From positions 2,128,001 through 2,192,000 of the forward strand of contig NC_068976.1 in NCBI RefSeq assembly GCF_016808095.1: 64,000 nucleotides of DNA, in the 5' to 3' direction. The DNA is from Vigna angularis. Lineage: Eukaryota > Streptophyta > Magnoliopsida > Fabales > Fabaceae. This document shows, piece after piece, positions 23,883-34,664 of this stretch. A model generated the notes under the pieces. It had not been told where the DNA came from, did not search any database, and worked only from the letters and a program-made list of their open reading frames with translations. Within the stretch, counting starts at the first letter, position 1. Every line of letters begins with the position of its first letter. Position numbers and translations under genes: made by a program.

Positions 23883-25231
23883 TGATAACGGTTGAATTTA
23901 CCATTATTTGATACTTAATTTTGATACTAAAAACACCCTTTTTGACTTAGAAAATAGCTTGGAATCATAGTTTTGATGAATAAGAGAGTTGAAGGTGAAT
24001 TTAATGGCTTTGTGCTAGATTTCGGTGTTTTTCAACAGGAATTGAGATGATTTGGAAGACGAGTTGAAGTAGTAAGGAGTTGGAACTCAGGAAGAGATGG
24101 AAAAACAATAGAAAGGAAGATCGCAGCAGCGCTGAGCGCCACTTTAGGGGCCCTCAGCGCTAAAGTACACTATCTCACGCTTGGTTGCCCTTTTCTGGAG
24201 CCTTTAGCGCCAAAGTACACTGTCGCACACCGCTGATGCCACTTTAGGGGAGCTGTTTCAACTTCCTCGAATCCCACTTGCTTGCTTTCTGAGCTAACCT
24301 TGAGCGCAACTCTTGACCCGCACACCGTTGAGCGCCATAAGTGGGGCACTGAGCACCAGTCTTGTGGGCTTGGACCTGTTTCTATTATTTTTATGTTCTA
24401 TTTAAGGACTTAGACGTCCTAGAGTTCACATCTTTTGGACGAAATAGGCTCAGAAACACACTATTTGCTCCCTTGAAGGAAAATTTGGATGCGGAAGCTC
24501 CTATCTTCAATTTCTAGGGTTTTATCTTTCATTCTTTTTCCATTGTTGTCAATGGTGAACTAAACTCTATTTGTTGTTGGGGATGATGTAATCTTTGTAA
24601 ACTCTCATGTATTAAATTGATTCTTGATTATATATGCTTCTTTCATTAATTGTTAGGGTAATTCTTCTTTGCGTAATGCTTGCTTCGTTTAACTCATTCT
24701 TTAGCATGATGTATGATTTGCATAGTACCGGAAGGTATCTTACAATTCATGATCCGGGGAATTATTCCCATAAGCAATATTGCTCAGGAATGGGGGTATG
24801 AGTTCTGGTTGTCTTAAGCTTTTGTTCTTCAGAATTAACTATTAGGAATGTTAGAAATCGTATGAAATAATAGTTAAGGATAGGCTTTCTTCACCGAGGA
24901 ATCGGGTTTTAAGTGTTTTAGAGAGTGACGTTGACATTAATGAAGAAATAGAATTCGTATATACATGAGAGTAAACTAGGTGAAATCTAACCCCAACAAC
25001 ACAATCATCTCATAATATCAAAACCGTTCATCTTTGCACTTTTGTCCAATTGATCAATATGCATGCATATTTACTTTTCATATTTGCATTACCAAAAAGA
25101 GTTTGTTTTCAAGTCCTATTTAATGAAGAAATCACATAACTGTTTAGGCCGTGAGTCTCTAGGGAAACGATACTTGGTCTTACCATGTTTATTAATTGAT
25201 ACGATTCGGTACACTTGTCGGAGTCTTAACA
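23883..25231 (+). repeat. Athila-like LTR 2
   Basis: It is 1349 bp, starts TGATAACGG and ends CTTAACA. It is collinear with LTR 1 (12048-12729 plus 21135-21784, 1332 bp), but the two are clearly divergent, especially in the GCGCC-rich repeats at 24128-24360, so the pair is much older than the CRM-like element inside it. A TATA-like CTATTTAAGGACTTAGACG lies at about 24398. Confidence 0.8.
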
Positions 25232-25236
25232 AGTTT

Positions 25237-25254
25237 TGGCGCCGTTGCCGGGGA
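25237..25254 (+). promoter_or_regulatory. Athila-type primer binding site
   Basis: TGGCGCCGTTGCCGGGGA begins five bases after the LTR end. I associate this motif with Athila/Tat elements and tRNA-Asp-type priming. The element stops within a few bases, where copia Y LTR sequence resumes through a shared AAGAAGAAG microhomology. Confidence 0.8.
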
Positions 25255-25728
25255 AGAAGAAGACGTGTGTTCTTGACTTTGAGGGTGCCTCAAATGGGTT
25301 AGACGGTAGGAGAGGGGATTCTTCATGCTGGTCTTATTGTGTATTGCCTATATTTTGATTAGAGGGTTAGAGAGATGTTTTACATTTTTGACGTGAGGTC
25401 TTTTGTAGAAATCTTGTTGTAAAAAACTTGATAATTATAGTGCATTTGCTTCCCGTGGTTGGAAGGACACTGGATGTAGGCAGGTTGGCTGAACTAGTAT
25501 AAAAACGTAGTGTTTGAATTTTCTGATCCCTACTCTCTTTTATTTAATCGATTACTTTCTGTACTTATTCTATTAAGTTTCCGCTACATTGAAAATCTTT
25601 TACCTTGCGATTCAAGAAAAGTATAAAGACATCATTTTTGTGGAAAATATTTTAAAAGCTTTTGTTTTTTACACTTCACCAATTCGCCCCCTTCTTGGTG
25701 TGAGAAATTGAGCCATTCTATTTTAACA
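25254..25728 (+). repeat. Copia Y 5' LTR, right piece
   Basis: It matches the last third of the 3' LTR (to 32774) and ends TTTTAACA. Its first ~97 bp duplicate the end of the left piece (4827-4925) with several differences. It is followed by the primer binding site at 25730-25745. Confidence 0.8.
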
Positions 25729-25809
25729 ATTGGCACTAGAGTTGGTTTTCATAAAATATTTGAAAAACTAATCGATTATTATTTTTGATTAATCGATTGA
25801 TCTTGGAAA

Positions 25810-28485
25810 ATGGCTTCTGTATCTCAAACAGGAAGGACTAGTGAATCTGCATTTGAACTTGTGCATGTTACTTGCAATGCTAAGCAAAATTCTATTACTA
25901 ATGGCTTTTATGAATTTTTCAAAGCAGGTATCTCGCAAAAAAAGAAAACTTGTGTTGATGGATTGGGATTCAAAGTTGAAAGAATAAATCTGCAGGCTGA
26001 AAAGTTTAAGAAATTCCTCAATAAGAAGAAAAATCACGGGCATCAGAAGTATAATAAGGAGAATATGTTTGAAAATGATCTTATCATGATGGCCAAATCT
26101 GAAATGGCAAAAGAGTGTTTGAAACAAGAAGCAAAAGGCTCCATGTGGTATTTGGACAGCGGATGCTCAAGACATATGACAAGAGATTCAACAAAATTCA
26201 CAAGCATCTCTTACAAGACTGCTGGCCATGTTACATACAATGATAACAACAAAGGAAAAATTATCGGTATTGGTAAAATCCAAACTCCCTCTGCATATGA
26301 AATTGAAAATGTGCTTCTTGTTGAAGGATTAAAACACAATCTTAGTATTAGTCAGTTGTGTGACAGAGGGCTAAAAATAACTTTTGAACCGAAATACTGT
26401 TTGATTAGCAATGGTTCAACTGATGAGTTATTATTAATAGGAAAAAGATACAACAATATTTACATAATCGATTTTAGAAAAACCTCTTTCAAAGCCTGAG
26501 GTCCAAAGAAGATGATGATTAGTTATGCACAAGAGACTAGCTCATATTAACATGGGTCAATTGAACAAGCTAGTGTCTAAGGATCTTATCATTGGTCTTC
26601 CTAATATACGCTATGCTTCTGAAAGATTATGTGATGCATGTCAAAAAGGAAAACAAACAAGACAATCTTTTAAGAATAAAAGAGAAATGTCAACCACCAG
26701 ACCTCTGCAACTCTTACATATGGACTTATTTGGTCCCTCAAGGGTTAGGAGTCTTGGAGGTAACTTGTATGGCTTTGTTACTGTTGATGACTATTCTCGA
26801 TTTACTTGGACTTTCTTCATTTCTGCCAAGAGTGAAACTTTCAGGGTGTTCAAGAAATTTGTTGCAACCATTCAAAATGAAAAAGAGCTCAGAATAAAGT
26901 GCATAAGAAGTGACCATGGGAAAGAGTTCCAAAATGAAGCATTTGATGAATATTGTGTAGAGACGAGAATCACTCACAACTTTTGTGCTCCAAGGATACC
27001 TCAGCAGAATGGAGTAGTAGAAAGGAAGGATAGAACACTAGAAGAACTTGCAAGAACCATGCTAAACGAGAGGGACTTGCCGAAGTACTTCTGGGCAGAT
27101 GCAGTGAGCATAGCATGTTATGTACTGAATAGAACAATGATAAGATCAATGCTAAAATTGACTCTCTATGAATTGTTCAAGGGAAGAAAGCCTAACATCT
27201 CACATCTGCGGATCTTTGGATGCAAATATTTTGTTCTAAACAATGGTAAGGAAAGCCTTGGTAAGTTTGATTCCAAAGCCGATGAGGTTGTCTTTATTGG
27301 CTATTCTCTTACAAGTAAAGCTTATCGTGTTTATAACAAAAGAAAAATGTGCATTGAAGAATCTGTTCATGTAGCCTGTGATGAGTATATTGATGTTACC
27401 ACTAATCCTGTTCATTCTAGAAAGTCAATAGATGTAGATGATTCTGCTGGAGAGGAAAAAGAAAATGAAGAAATTCCAGGTGAGGAAAATTCTGAGAATG
27501 AAATCGATCCCCTAGAGCTGAATCGATTAAGGAGTGGAAAACACCAAGAAATGTCTCGATAAGCAACATCAATGGTGATATCACGAGAGGAGTATCCACT
27601 AGGCGTCAACTTAATCAATTATACATGAATGTAGCATATGTTTCTAAAATTGAGCCCAAAAATGTTGAAGCTACTATTGCGGATGAAAATTGGATGATGG
27701 CCATGCAAGAGGAACTAAATCAGTTTAAGAGGAACAATGTATGGGACCTGGTTCCAAAAGTTACAGGTTATAGGCACTAAATGGGTCTTCAGAAACAAGA
27801 TGGATGATTAAGGGGAAATCATAAAGAACAAGGCAAGGTTGGTTGCTAAAGGTTCCAGTCAAGAAGAAGGAATCAATTATGATGAGACGTATGCACCACT
27901 GGCCAGACTGGAAGCAATAAGAATTTTGCTTGTTGTTGCATCTATGATGAAGTTTAAACTGTATCAAATGGATGTTAAGAGTGCGTTCTTAAATGGCTAT
28001 ATTAAGGAAGAAGTCTATGTGGAACAACCACAAGGTTTTCAAGACTATGAGCACCCAGATTATGTCTTCAAACTCAAAAAGGTTCTGTATGGTTTAAAAC
28101 AGGTGCCAAGGTCGTGGTACGAGCACTTATGTGAGTTTTTAGAAAAGAAGGGATTCTCTAAGGGTAAACAAGATTCAACTCTCTTTATTAAGAACTCAAA
28201 TAAAGATAAATTATATGTTCAAATTTATGTTGATGACATTTATTTGGATCAACTAATGCTACACTGTACAAAGAGTTTTCTAAGACTATGCAGGAAGAGT
28301 TCAAGATGTCCATGATGGGAGAACTCTCATATTTCTTAGGACTTCAAGTCAACCAGACCAAGAATGGCATCTTTATCCATCAATCCAAGTACTGCACTGA
28401 TCTGTTAAAGAAATACAAAATGTTGAACTGCAAAGAGGTAGCAACTCCTATGGCAACAAATTGCTATCTTGACCTTAATGAAGCA
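25810..28485 (+). pseudogene. Copia Y pol, 5' part (protease, integrase, reverse transcriptase)
   Basis: The reading begins with a short gag-like N-terminus (MASVSQTGRTSESAF) that jumps almost directly to basic linker sequence, so most of gag is deleted. Protease carries D-S-G at about 26155-26163. After a stop at 26498-26500 and a frameshift, the next frame (26525-27562) gives the GAG-pre-integrase HHCC region (CDACQKGKQTRQ) and the integrase core, with D in LLHMDLFG, D in IRSDHGKEF and E in PQQNGVVER. Reverse transcriptase resumes at 27839 after stops and frameshifts, with [10 protein letters not shown] and the YVDD box at about 28226-28237. A further frameshift lies near 28250. RT continues to 28485, where a solo LTR interrupts it. 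The catalytic residues remain but the frame is broken at least four times. Confidence 0.85.
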
Positions 28486-29825
28486 TGTTGAGATTGTTGA
28501 TAGGGAGAGCACTGGTTTAGCTAAACCTACAATCTTAGAGCTTCTGGTTTTTGATGATGACAACATTATTAATAACATGTGTTGTTTATATGTTACATGT
28601 TCATTATTTTCATGTTTATGATTATTTGAGAACATGTTTGTGTTGATTCTGTCATTGCTGCAATTCACTGTGTTTTACATGAGATGTTATCTATGAATGC
28701 ATGACATATATTTGAGAAAAGGAAAACCACATGCACTTTTGTTGAACTTATAATATGTGGTAAAACAACAGTTTTAAGTCAATTAAAACTCGTGGCTTTG
28801 CACAAACTTTTTCAAAGTGTGCTGTGAGAATTTTTGAAGAGAAAGTTTTTCAAAACTTTGTTTATCTGTGTTGTACAGTCGATTACATGCAACCTGCATT
28901 CGACTAAGTCTGTTACAATTTTGAAATTCTGTTAATGTTTGAATTAAATGTTACAACGGCTATATTTTTAAATATGTTGACCAAACATTTATTGTGATTC
29001 GACTGCATTAATATTCCATTCAATTAACTGCATTTATTTCTGCTAACTGCTTTCACTGAAGTGTTGTATTCGACTTCATTAGTAGCTAAGTCGTCTTCAA
29101 AGCGTCAGTTTTATGGAAAACTATATATAGAGGCGAATTTGATTTCTGCAAGAACTTTTGTGACTCTAACAATTTGAATGATTTCTTTCAGATTATTGAT
29201 CTCTTGCAGAAAGTGTGAAAGCTCCAAGAATTCATCAAGAAGACCGTGGTGTTTATCTTTTGTGATTGCTTGACGAGCAAGAATCTGTGTGCTCTTTCAA
29301 TCTTAATTTTGTGATTGGTTTCTATCAATCTTGTGAAGATTGGAGTTGCCCTGTTGTGATTACAGGAAGAGAACGTGCGGCGTTCTGGACTTTGAGGATT
29401 GTTCAAAGTGTTAAAGACTACAAGAGAGGGGACATCTTGCTACTGTTCTTTGTTTGTATATGCCTATATTTTGATTAGAGGGTTAGAGAGGTGTTTTATA
29501 TTTTTGATGTGGATGTCGCTATAAAAGCCTTGTTGTAAAAACCTTGATCATTATAGTGCATTTGCTTCCTGTGATGTAAAAACCTTGTTGTAAAAACTTA
29601 GCGTTTGATCTTTCTATCCCTACTCTGTTACATTCAGTCGACTTTATATTTTACTCATTCGACTATATTCTGTTGCACTACAAAGTCTTTTCCCTTGTGT
29701 TTCAAGAAATCTTTTAAAAGGCATCTATCTACTTTACGAAAAAGATTTAAAGAAAACATTATTTTTGTGTTTCACCAATTCATCCCCCCTCTTGGTATTG
29801 AAACTAAGCCATTCTATTTTCAACA
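28486..29825 (+). repeat. Solo LTR of the copia X/Y family inside copia Y pol
   Basis: It is 1340 bp, begins TGTTGAGATTG, ends TTTTCAACA, and is flanked on both sides by AAGCA (28481-28485 and 29826-29830). Removing it and one AAGCA restores an uninterrupted reading across the RT connection region. The absence of internal sequence marks it as a solo LTR left by recombination between the two LTRs of a full insertion. It has a TATA-like CTATATATAGAGGCG at about 29121. Confidence 0.9.
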
Positions 29826-29830
29826 AAGCA

Positions 29831-30484
29831 GGCAAAGAAGTTGATCAGAAAATGTATAGAGGTATGATCGGATCTCTATTGTACTTAACTGCCAGTAGAC
29901 CAGACATCATGCATAGTGTCTGTCTCTTTGCTAGGTTTTAGTCTTTACCAAAAGAATCACACTTAACTATTGTAAAAAAAATTTTGAAATACTTAAAAGG
30001 AACCAAGAATCTTGGACTGTGGTATCCTAGTGGTTCAAATATTTTTGTTGAGTTTTATAGTGATTCTGATTTTGGTAGTTGTAAGCTAGACAGAAAGAGC
30101 ACTAGTGGCACATGTCATCTACTAGGATGTTCGTTAGTTTCTTGGCATTCAAAGAAACAAGCTTGTATGGAATTATCTACCACAGAAGTAGAGTACATAG
30201 CAGCTGGAAGTTGTTGTGCTCAGTCTCTTTGCATCAAGAGCCAACTAGAGGACTATGACATTTCATTATATCATATTCCTTTAAAATGTGATAACACAAA
30301 TGCAATTAATTTGACTAAAAATCCTGTTCTTCACTCTAAAATTAAGCATATTGAAATAAGACATTATTTCATACGAGACCACATCCTCAAAGGAGAAATT
30401 AAGGTCGAATATGTAGATACCTTACATCAATGGGTAGATATTTTCACAAAACCATTGAATAAAGAAAGATTTTATACAATTTGA
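29831..30484 (+). pseudogene. Copia Y pol, 3' part (RT end and RNase H)
   Basis: It continues the pol after the solo LTR with MYRGMIGSLLYLTASRPDI, one stop near 29940, then an open frame from 29984. RNase H is recognised by YSDSDFGSCKLDRKSTSG and by ELSTTEVEYIA, followed by DNTNAINLTKNP and HIEIRHYFIRD. The frame stops at 30482-30484, close to the normal copia pol end. Confidence 0.85.
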
Positions 30485-31353
30485 AATGAACTAGGAATTC
30501 TAGATGATAATAGTATAAAATAGCACTTAAATCGATTTCACTATGCTTGTATGCAAATGAGTTATTGCTTACTGTTACATTCATATCTTTGCATACTCAC
30601 ACATTATCTGTGAAAATTCCTGTATTATATTGATTCTAAAATGCTCGATCTAGAAAGACCATGAAAGGTTTTGCAGGAACATTACTTGTTGGCTAGATGA
30701 AACAGGAAAATCAACAATATGCTACAACAAGAAATCGATTCTGACTAGATTCAAATGGATTGAGTATCAACAAGGGTTTAAAGATTCCAAATTTGGAATA
30801 TCTGATATCTTTTAATCTTGCTTTATATACTGTTGAATGTTTATTCGTCTTATATCTCTTTGCTCAACTGATATACATATTTTGAGATGATAAGATATTA
30901 AATTGTTTTTTGCTGAGTGAAAATGTATCAACTTTTGATCTGATACTACTATTACATATCTGCTCTGATACATTACTTGGAATATGCTTTTACATGCTCT
31001 GATATATACTCTGATTACTGCATTGTGCATTTGTGTTTTGAGATTGAAACATGCGTAATGATAGGGGGAGCATTGCATATTATTGATCTGTTTTACATGT
31101 CTTTATTTAAGAGGAAGAATATCCTCAATCATGTGAATAATACTGTTAGGGGGAGCATCATAATATGTTTATATTTGATGCATCTCTATTGTGCTTGATT
31201 ATCTGTGTATCAATTACAACGTGCTTACCTTTTTTGTTAATGCCTAAAGGGGGAGAATTATGATGTTTTTGTAATTGGTTGATAATCTCTATTGATTTTT
31301 TCAACATGGTTGATTATTAATCATGGTTGTGCATCATAAAAAAAGGGGGAGAT
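30485..31353 (+). other. 3' region of copia Y with several purine tracts and a short sense ORF
   Basis: It is homologous to 6367-7330 of copia X. GGGGGAG tracts occur at about 31064, 31149 and 31247, with the final polypurine tract AAAAAAAGGGGGAG at 31338-31351. A 73-codon sense ORF at 30977-31198 matches the short ORF of X. AT-rich, with no known domain. Confidence 0.55.
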
Positions 31354-32774
31354 TTTTGAGATTGTTGATAGGGGGAGCATAGGTTTAGCTTAACCCATAA
31401 TCTCATTGATATCTGAGTTTTTGATTATGACAACACATAATTAATAACATGTGTATTCTGTGTTACATGTTCTATGTTTACATGTTATATGTTTTTCCTT
31501 AATGTGTTAAATCTGTTAAAGCATATCTGAGAACATGTTTGTGTTGTTCATTGCATATCACTTTGTTAAATATGTGATTTTATATGTGTATGCATGACAT
31601 ATGTTTTTGGAAAAGGAAAATCATAAGCACTATGGTTGAACCTTATATGTGTGACAAAACAACAGTTTTAAGTAAATTACATTACGGGGTGAATCGATTA
31701 AAACTCGTGTGTTTGCACAATATTTTTGAAAGTGTGTTGTGAGATTTTTCAAAGAGAAAAGTTTTCAAAACTGTGCAAAAAGATTTCACTTAATCAAATG
31801 CATTCTTTCTGTATTCGAATAAGTTAGTTGATGTTTTTAAAATTTGTTAAATGCTTGTAACAACTAACATAACGGTCATATTTAAATATGTTGACCAAGC
31901 ATTAAATGATAGTTGATTGCATTAATATTACACTCAATTATTTGTTTGACTGCTGCTAAATCTATTATAATTGATTGTTATATTCGATTACGTTAGTAAC
32001 TTAATCGATTAAAATGTGTCTGATATGTGTTATACTATAAATTGAAGCAGATTTGAATTCTATAAAAGCTTTTGTGATTCTAAAAATTTTATATCCTTTG
32101 CAGAAAGTTGTGATCTTACAGAAAGAGAGAAAACGCTCCAAGAAACAAGATTGATCGTGGTGATCAACAACTTGTCATTTCTTGAAGAGCAAGACTGCTA
32201 GATTTCAAAGACTAATCAATCTGCACATTTGGGTGTTACTACGTGATCAGATTCTGCAATCTCTTGAAGATGTTTGAGTTCCCTATTGTGACTGCAGGAA
32301 GAATAACGTGTGTGTTCTTGACTGTGAGGGTGCCTCAAAGGGGTTAGACGGCAGGAGAGGGGATTCTTACTATTGGTCTTGTTGTGTATTGCCTATATTT
32401 TGATTAGAGGGTTATAGAGGTGTTTTACATTTTTGACGTGAGGTCTTCTATAGAAACCTTGTTTTAAAAACCTTGATCATTATAGTGCATTTGCTTCCCA
32501 TGGTTGGAAGGACACTACATATAGGCAGGTTGGTCGAACCAATATAAAAACGCAATGTTTGAATTTTCTGATCCCTATTCTCTTTTATTCAATCGATTAC
32601 TTTCTATACTTATTCAATTAAGTTTCCACTACATTGAAATCTTTTACCTTGCGATTCAAGAAAAGTATAAACACATCATTTTTCGCGCAAAAGATTTTAA
32701 AAGCTTTTGTTTTTGACACTTCACCAATTCATCCCCCCTCTTGGTGTGAGAAATTGAGCCATTCTATTTTAACA
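31354..32774 (+). repeat. Copia Y 3' LTR
   Basis: This 1421-bp LTR follows the polypurine tract. Its first bases are altered (TTTTGAG instead of TGTTGAG), and it ends TTTTAACA. It carries TATA-like ACTATAAATTGAAGC at about 32034. TCTTT follows at 32775, matching 3885-3889. Confidence 0.85.
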
Positions 32775-33060
32775 TCTTTTCTTCCTCATCTTTCAAATAT
32801 ATAATGTACATGTAGTTCTTGAGGTCTTCATTAGTAATAATGAGACTTGCATTCTAATTAGGATACTGATGAGTTTCATGCCCAGAGCCTTCACATTTGG
32901 AACATCTTATAACACTTGATTTAACATTTGGGAAAACATTTTTTTCATGCTTGTGCTTCGTTTTAATACTAAAAATTTCACCATTCAACTTTATAATTCT
33001 AGACTCCAAGGAATTGTCATTCTCATCCAAGACCTCACGAACATACAACTTTCAGAAGGA
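32775..33060 (-). pseudogene. Gag relic of an older element (target of copia Y)
   Basis: The reverse strand reads a charged segment ending with a zinc knuckle CSKCEGSGHETHQYPN (final Cys replaced by Tyr, about 32854-32900), then an acidic stretch running to the Y insertion point. The same frame region continues on the left side of the nest at about 3770-3889. The retroelement family is uncertain; the knuckle style is copia-like. Confidence 0.5.
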
Positions 33061-33300
33061 TGTCTCTACGAGACTATGTTGCATTGTTCAATATCGATAA
33101 ATCTTGCAAAAGGTTAGGAAAAGAATATAAAAGAATATATTTAGATCCTTACCACTCGTCTAACTATTTGACTCAAATTTCACTCATGTATCACACTTAT
33201 AGGCTTTTTCTTGAATATACTCTCTTGCCTTTTACCACTCAAATTCTCCTTATCACTTGGCAAAGAACTCTAGTAGCTTACGTAAAGAGTGAACAAACAA

Positions 33301-34438
33301 TGTGAAAAACGTTATGAGATCTTAATCATGACTCAAGAGGTCAAAGAAAATAGAAAACTGATATTGCGCAGCGGAAATATTAAAAACACAGAGTACGATA
33401 CAGATTGTTAAAAGCAAAGAGTTTGTTCGGTCAATTTTAAAAATGGTTCCTCTAATTTTCTCTTAAACGTTTTATCAAACAGTTGATGTGCACAAAATGT
33501 AAAGAGTGTAAGGAGTAGGAAAAATCACACAAATGATTTTTATCCTGGTTCGAATCAAAAGATTCTACGTCCAGTCGTTAATCACTATAAATAGTGATTA
33601 ACCTTTTTCACTAAAAATAGTTTCACAGTTTGTACAGATTACAGAATAGTGAATGTAAATAGAAAAGCAAAAATCTTCCTTCGATGAACGAACCGGAAGG
33701 AAGCTTCCTTCGACAAATGAACCAGAAGCGAGCAGCCAACAGTTTCCTTCAACACTCGAACCAGAAGGGTACAAAAAGAATCTTCCTTCGACCAACGAAC
33801 CAAAAGATAATAGCTCTGCCAACTTGAAGAGAACCGCTTCGAACTTTGACACACAAAGCGTGAGCTTCTCCTATTCATAAGACTTGACAAGAGTGATGAA
33901 CTAACACTTGAGAAATTCCTGAGATCACATTGTATTCTCAAATGACTTAGATAAACCCTCTAAGGGATTTAGACAATTATATATAGCCTACAGGTCTGAA
34001 ATTAAAAAGACACAATACAACTGCCCGTGATAATCGATTATTGTAAGTAATAATCGATTATTGAAGTCCGTTACAGGGTTTTCAAAGTAGTGATAATCGA
34101 TTATTCTGAGGAATAATCGATTATCTGCGAGACTTGGGCAATTCTCATCCAGACCAGGATAATCGATTATTTCAAACAATAATCGATTATCTACATGAGC
34201 AATGGTTTTTCAAAAAGGCTCGTGATAATCGATTATTACATCAAATAATCAATTATATGCGTAGATATTCTAAAGACAGGAAATTTCTAAGTGTTTACAT
34301 GTTCAAAGTTATTCCTAATACATTTTCAGTCTACAAAAGTGCTTTTAAATAAACTACAACTTCATTGTTCGAGTTCTTCTCTTGCCGCATCATCAAAATC
34401 ATTATCTTTTAAAATACCAATGCACCTTATTGCTAACA
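33301..34438 (-). repeat. Reverse-strand copia LTR with an ATAATCGATTAT palindrome array
   Basis: In sense the LTR starts at 34438 (TGTTAGCAATAAGG) directly after a polypurine tract (reverse complement of the CTCCCCCTTTTTT at 34441-34453). The low-coordinate end is set tentatively at 33301. Between 34027 and 34255 there are four paired units about 65 bp apart, each with two copies of ATAATCGATTAT; seven are perfect and one degenerate. At 33675-33800 there are imperfect repeats of CTTCCTTCGA and GAACCAGAAG. It is the 3' LTR of an element whose body has been lost at about 34665. Confidence 0.6.
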
Positions 34439-34664
34439 ATCTCCCCCTTTTTTATGATGATAAAAAATCATTTGTTTAAAAGCAACTTTGTGTTATCTGC
34501 AAAAAAAAAATTCAAACTCACAAAGAAACAAGTTAGCAGTAACTGCACTATGAATTTGTTCTTCTCCCTCTTTTTGATCAGAAGGAAAATGAATAATCAT
34601 GCTCCCCCTCAAAATGTTCTTCCCCTCAATAAAACAATGTATGCCCTATATTTGAACAAGAGAA
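34439..34664 (-). other. 3' internal remnant of the palindrome-LTR element
   Basis: It holds the polypurine tract and a second CTCCCCCTC tract at about 34602-34610 (a purine tract on the reverse strand), similar in layout to copia X and Y. It ends near 34665, where Tnt1/Tork-like pol begins on the opposite strand. Confidence 0.45.

Larger units (their letters stand above)
11277..25253 (+). mobile_element. Athila-like Ty3/gypsy block (LTR-internal-LTR, pol deleted), split by a CRM-like element
   Basis: In + sense this block has four parts. They are the last ~770 bp of one internal region (11277-12047), LTR 1 (12048-12729 plus 21130-21784), a 2.1-kb internal region carrying one accessory ORF (21784-23882), and LTR 2 (23883-25231) with a primer binding site at 25237-25254 (core GGCGCCGTTGCCGGGGA, the type I associate with Athila). 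11277-12047 and 23165-23882 are homologous, so this is a remnant of two units joined through a shared LTR. Gag, protease, RT and integrase are absent. Both outer edges are cut by copia LTR fragments of opposite orientation. The interruption 12730-21129 is a separate later insertion. Confidence 0.7.
3890..32774 (+). mobile_element. Copia Y: outer long-LTR Ty1/copia element containing the whole nest
   Basis: The 5' LTR starts TGTTGAGATTG at 3890 and the 3' LTR ends ...TTTTAACA at 32774. TCTTT stands directly outside both edges (3885-3889 and 32775-32779), as expected for a 5-bp target site duplication, though the flank is T-rich. The 5' LTR is in two pieces, 3890-4925 and about 25254-25728; together they slightly exceed the 1421-bp 3' LTR because about 97 bp are present on both sides. 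The primer binding site at 25730-25745 (TTGGCACTAGAGTTGG) follows the second piece. Then come a gag-deleted pol (25810-30484) with a solo LTR inserted, a 3' region with several GGGGGAG tracts, and the 3' LTR at 31354. Everything between 4926 and 25253 is later or rearranged insertion. An alternative is that the two LTR pieces come from different copies. Confidence 0.65.

Noticed and set aside
25737..25810. ATG-rich start of copia Y treated as a complete gag
   Set aside because: Only about 15 residues resemble a gag start; the UBN2 domain and zinc knuckle are absent, so gag is deleted rather than present.
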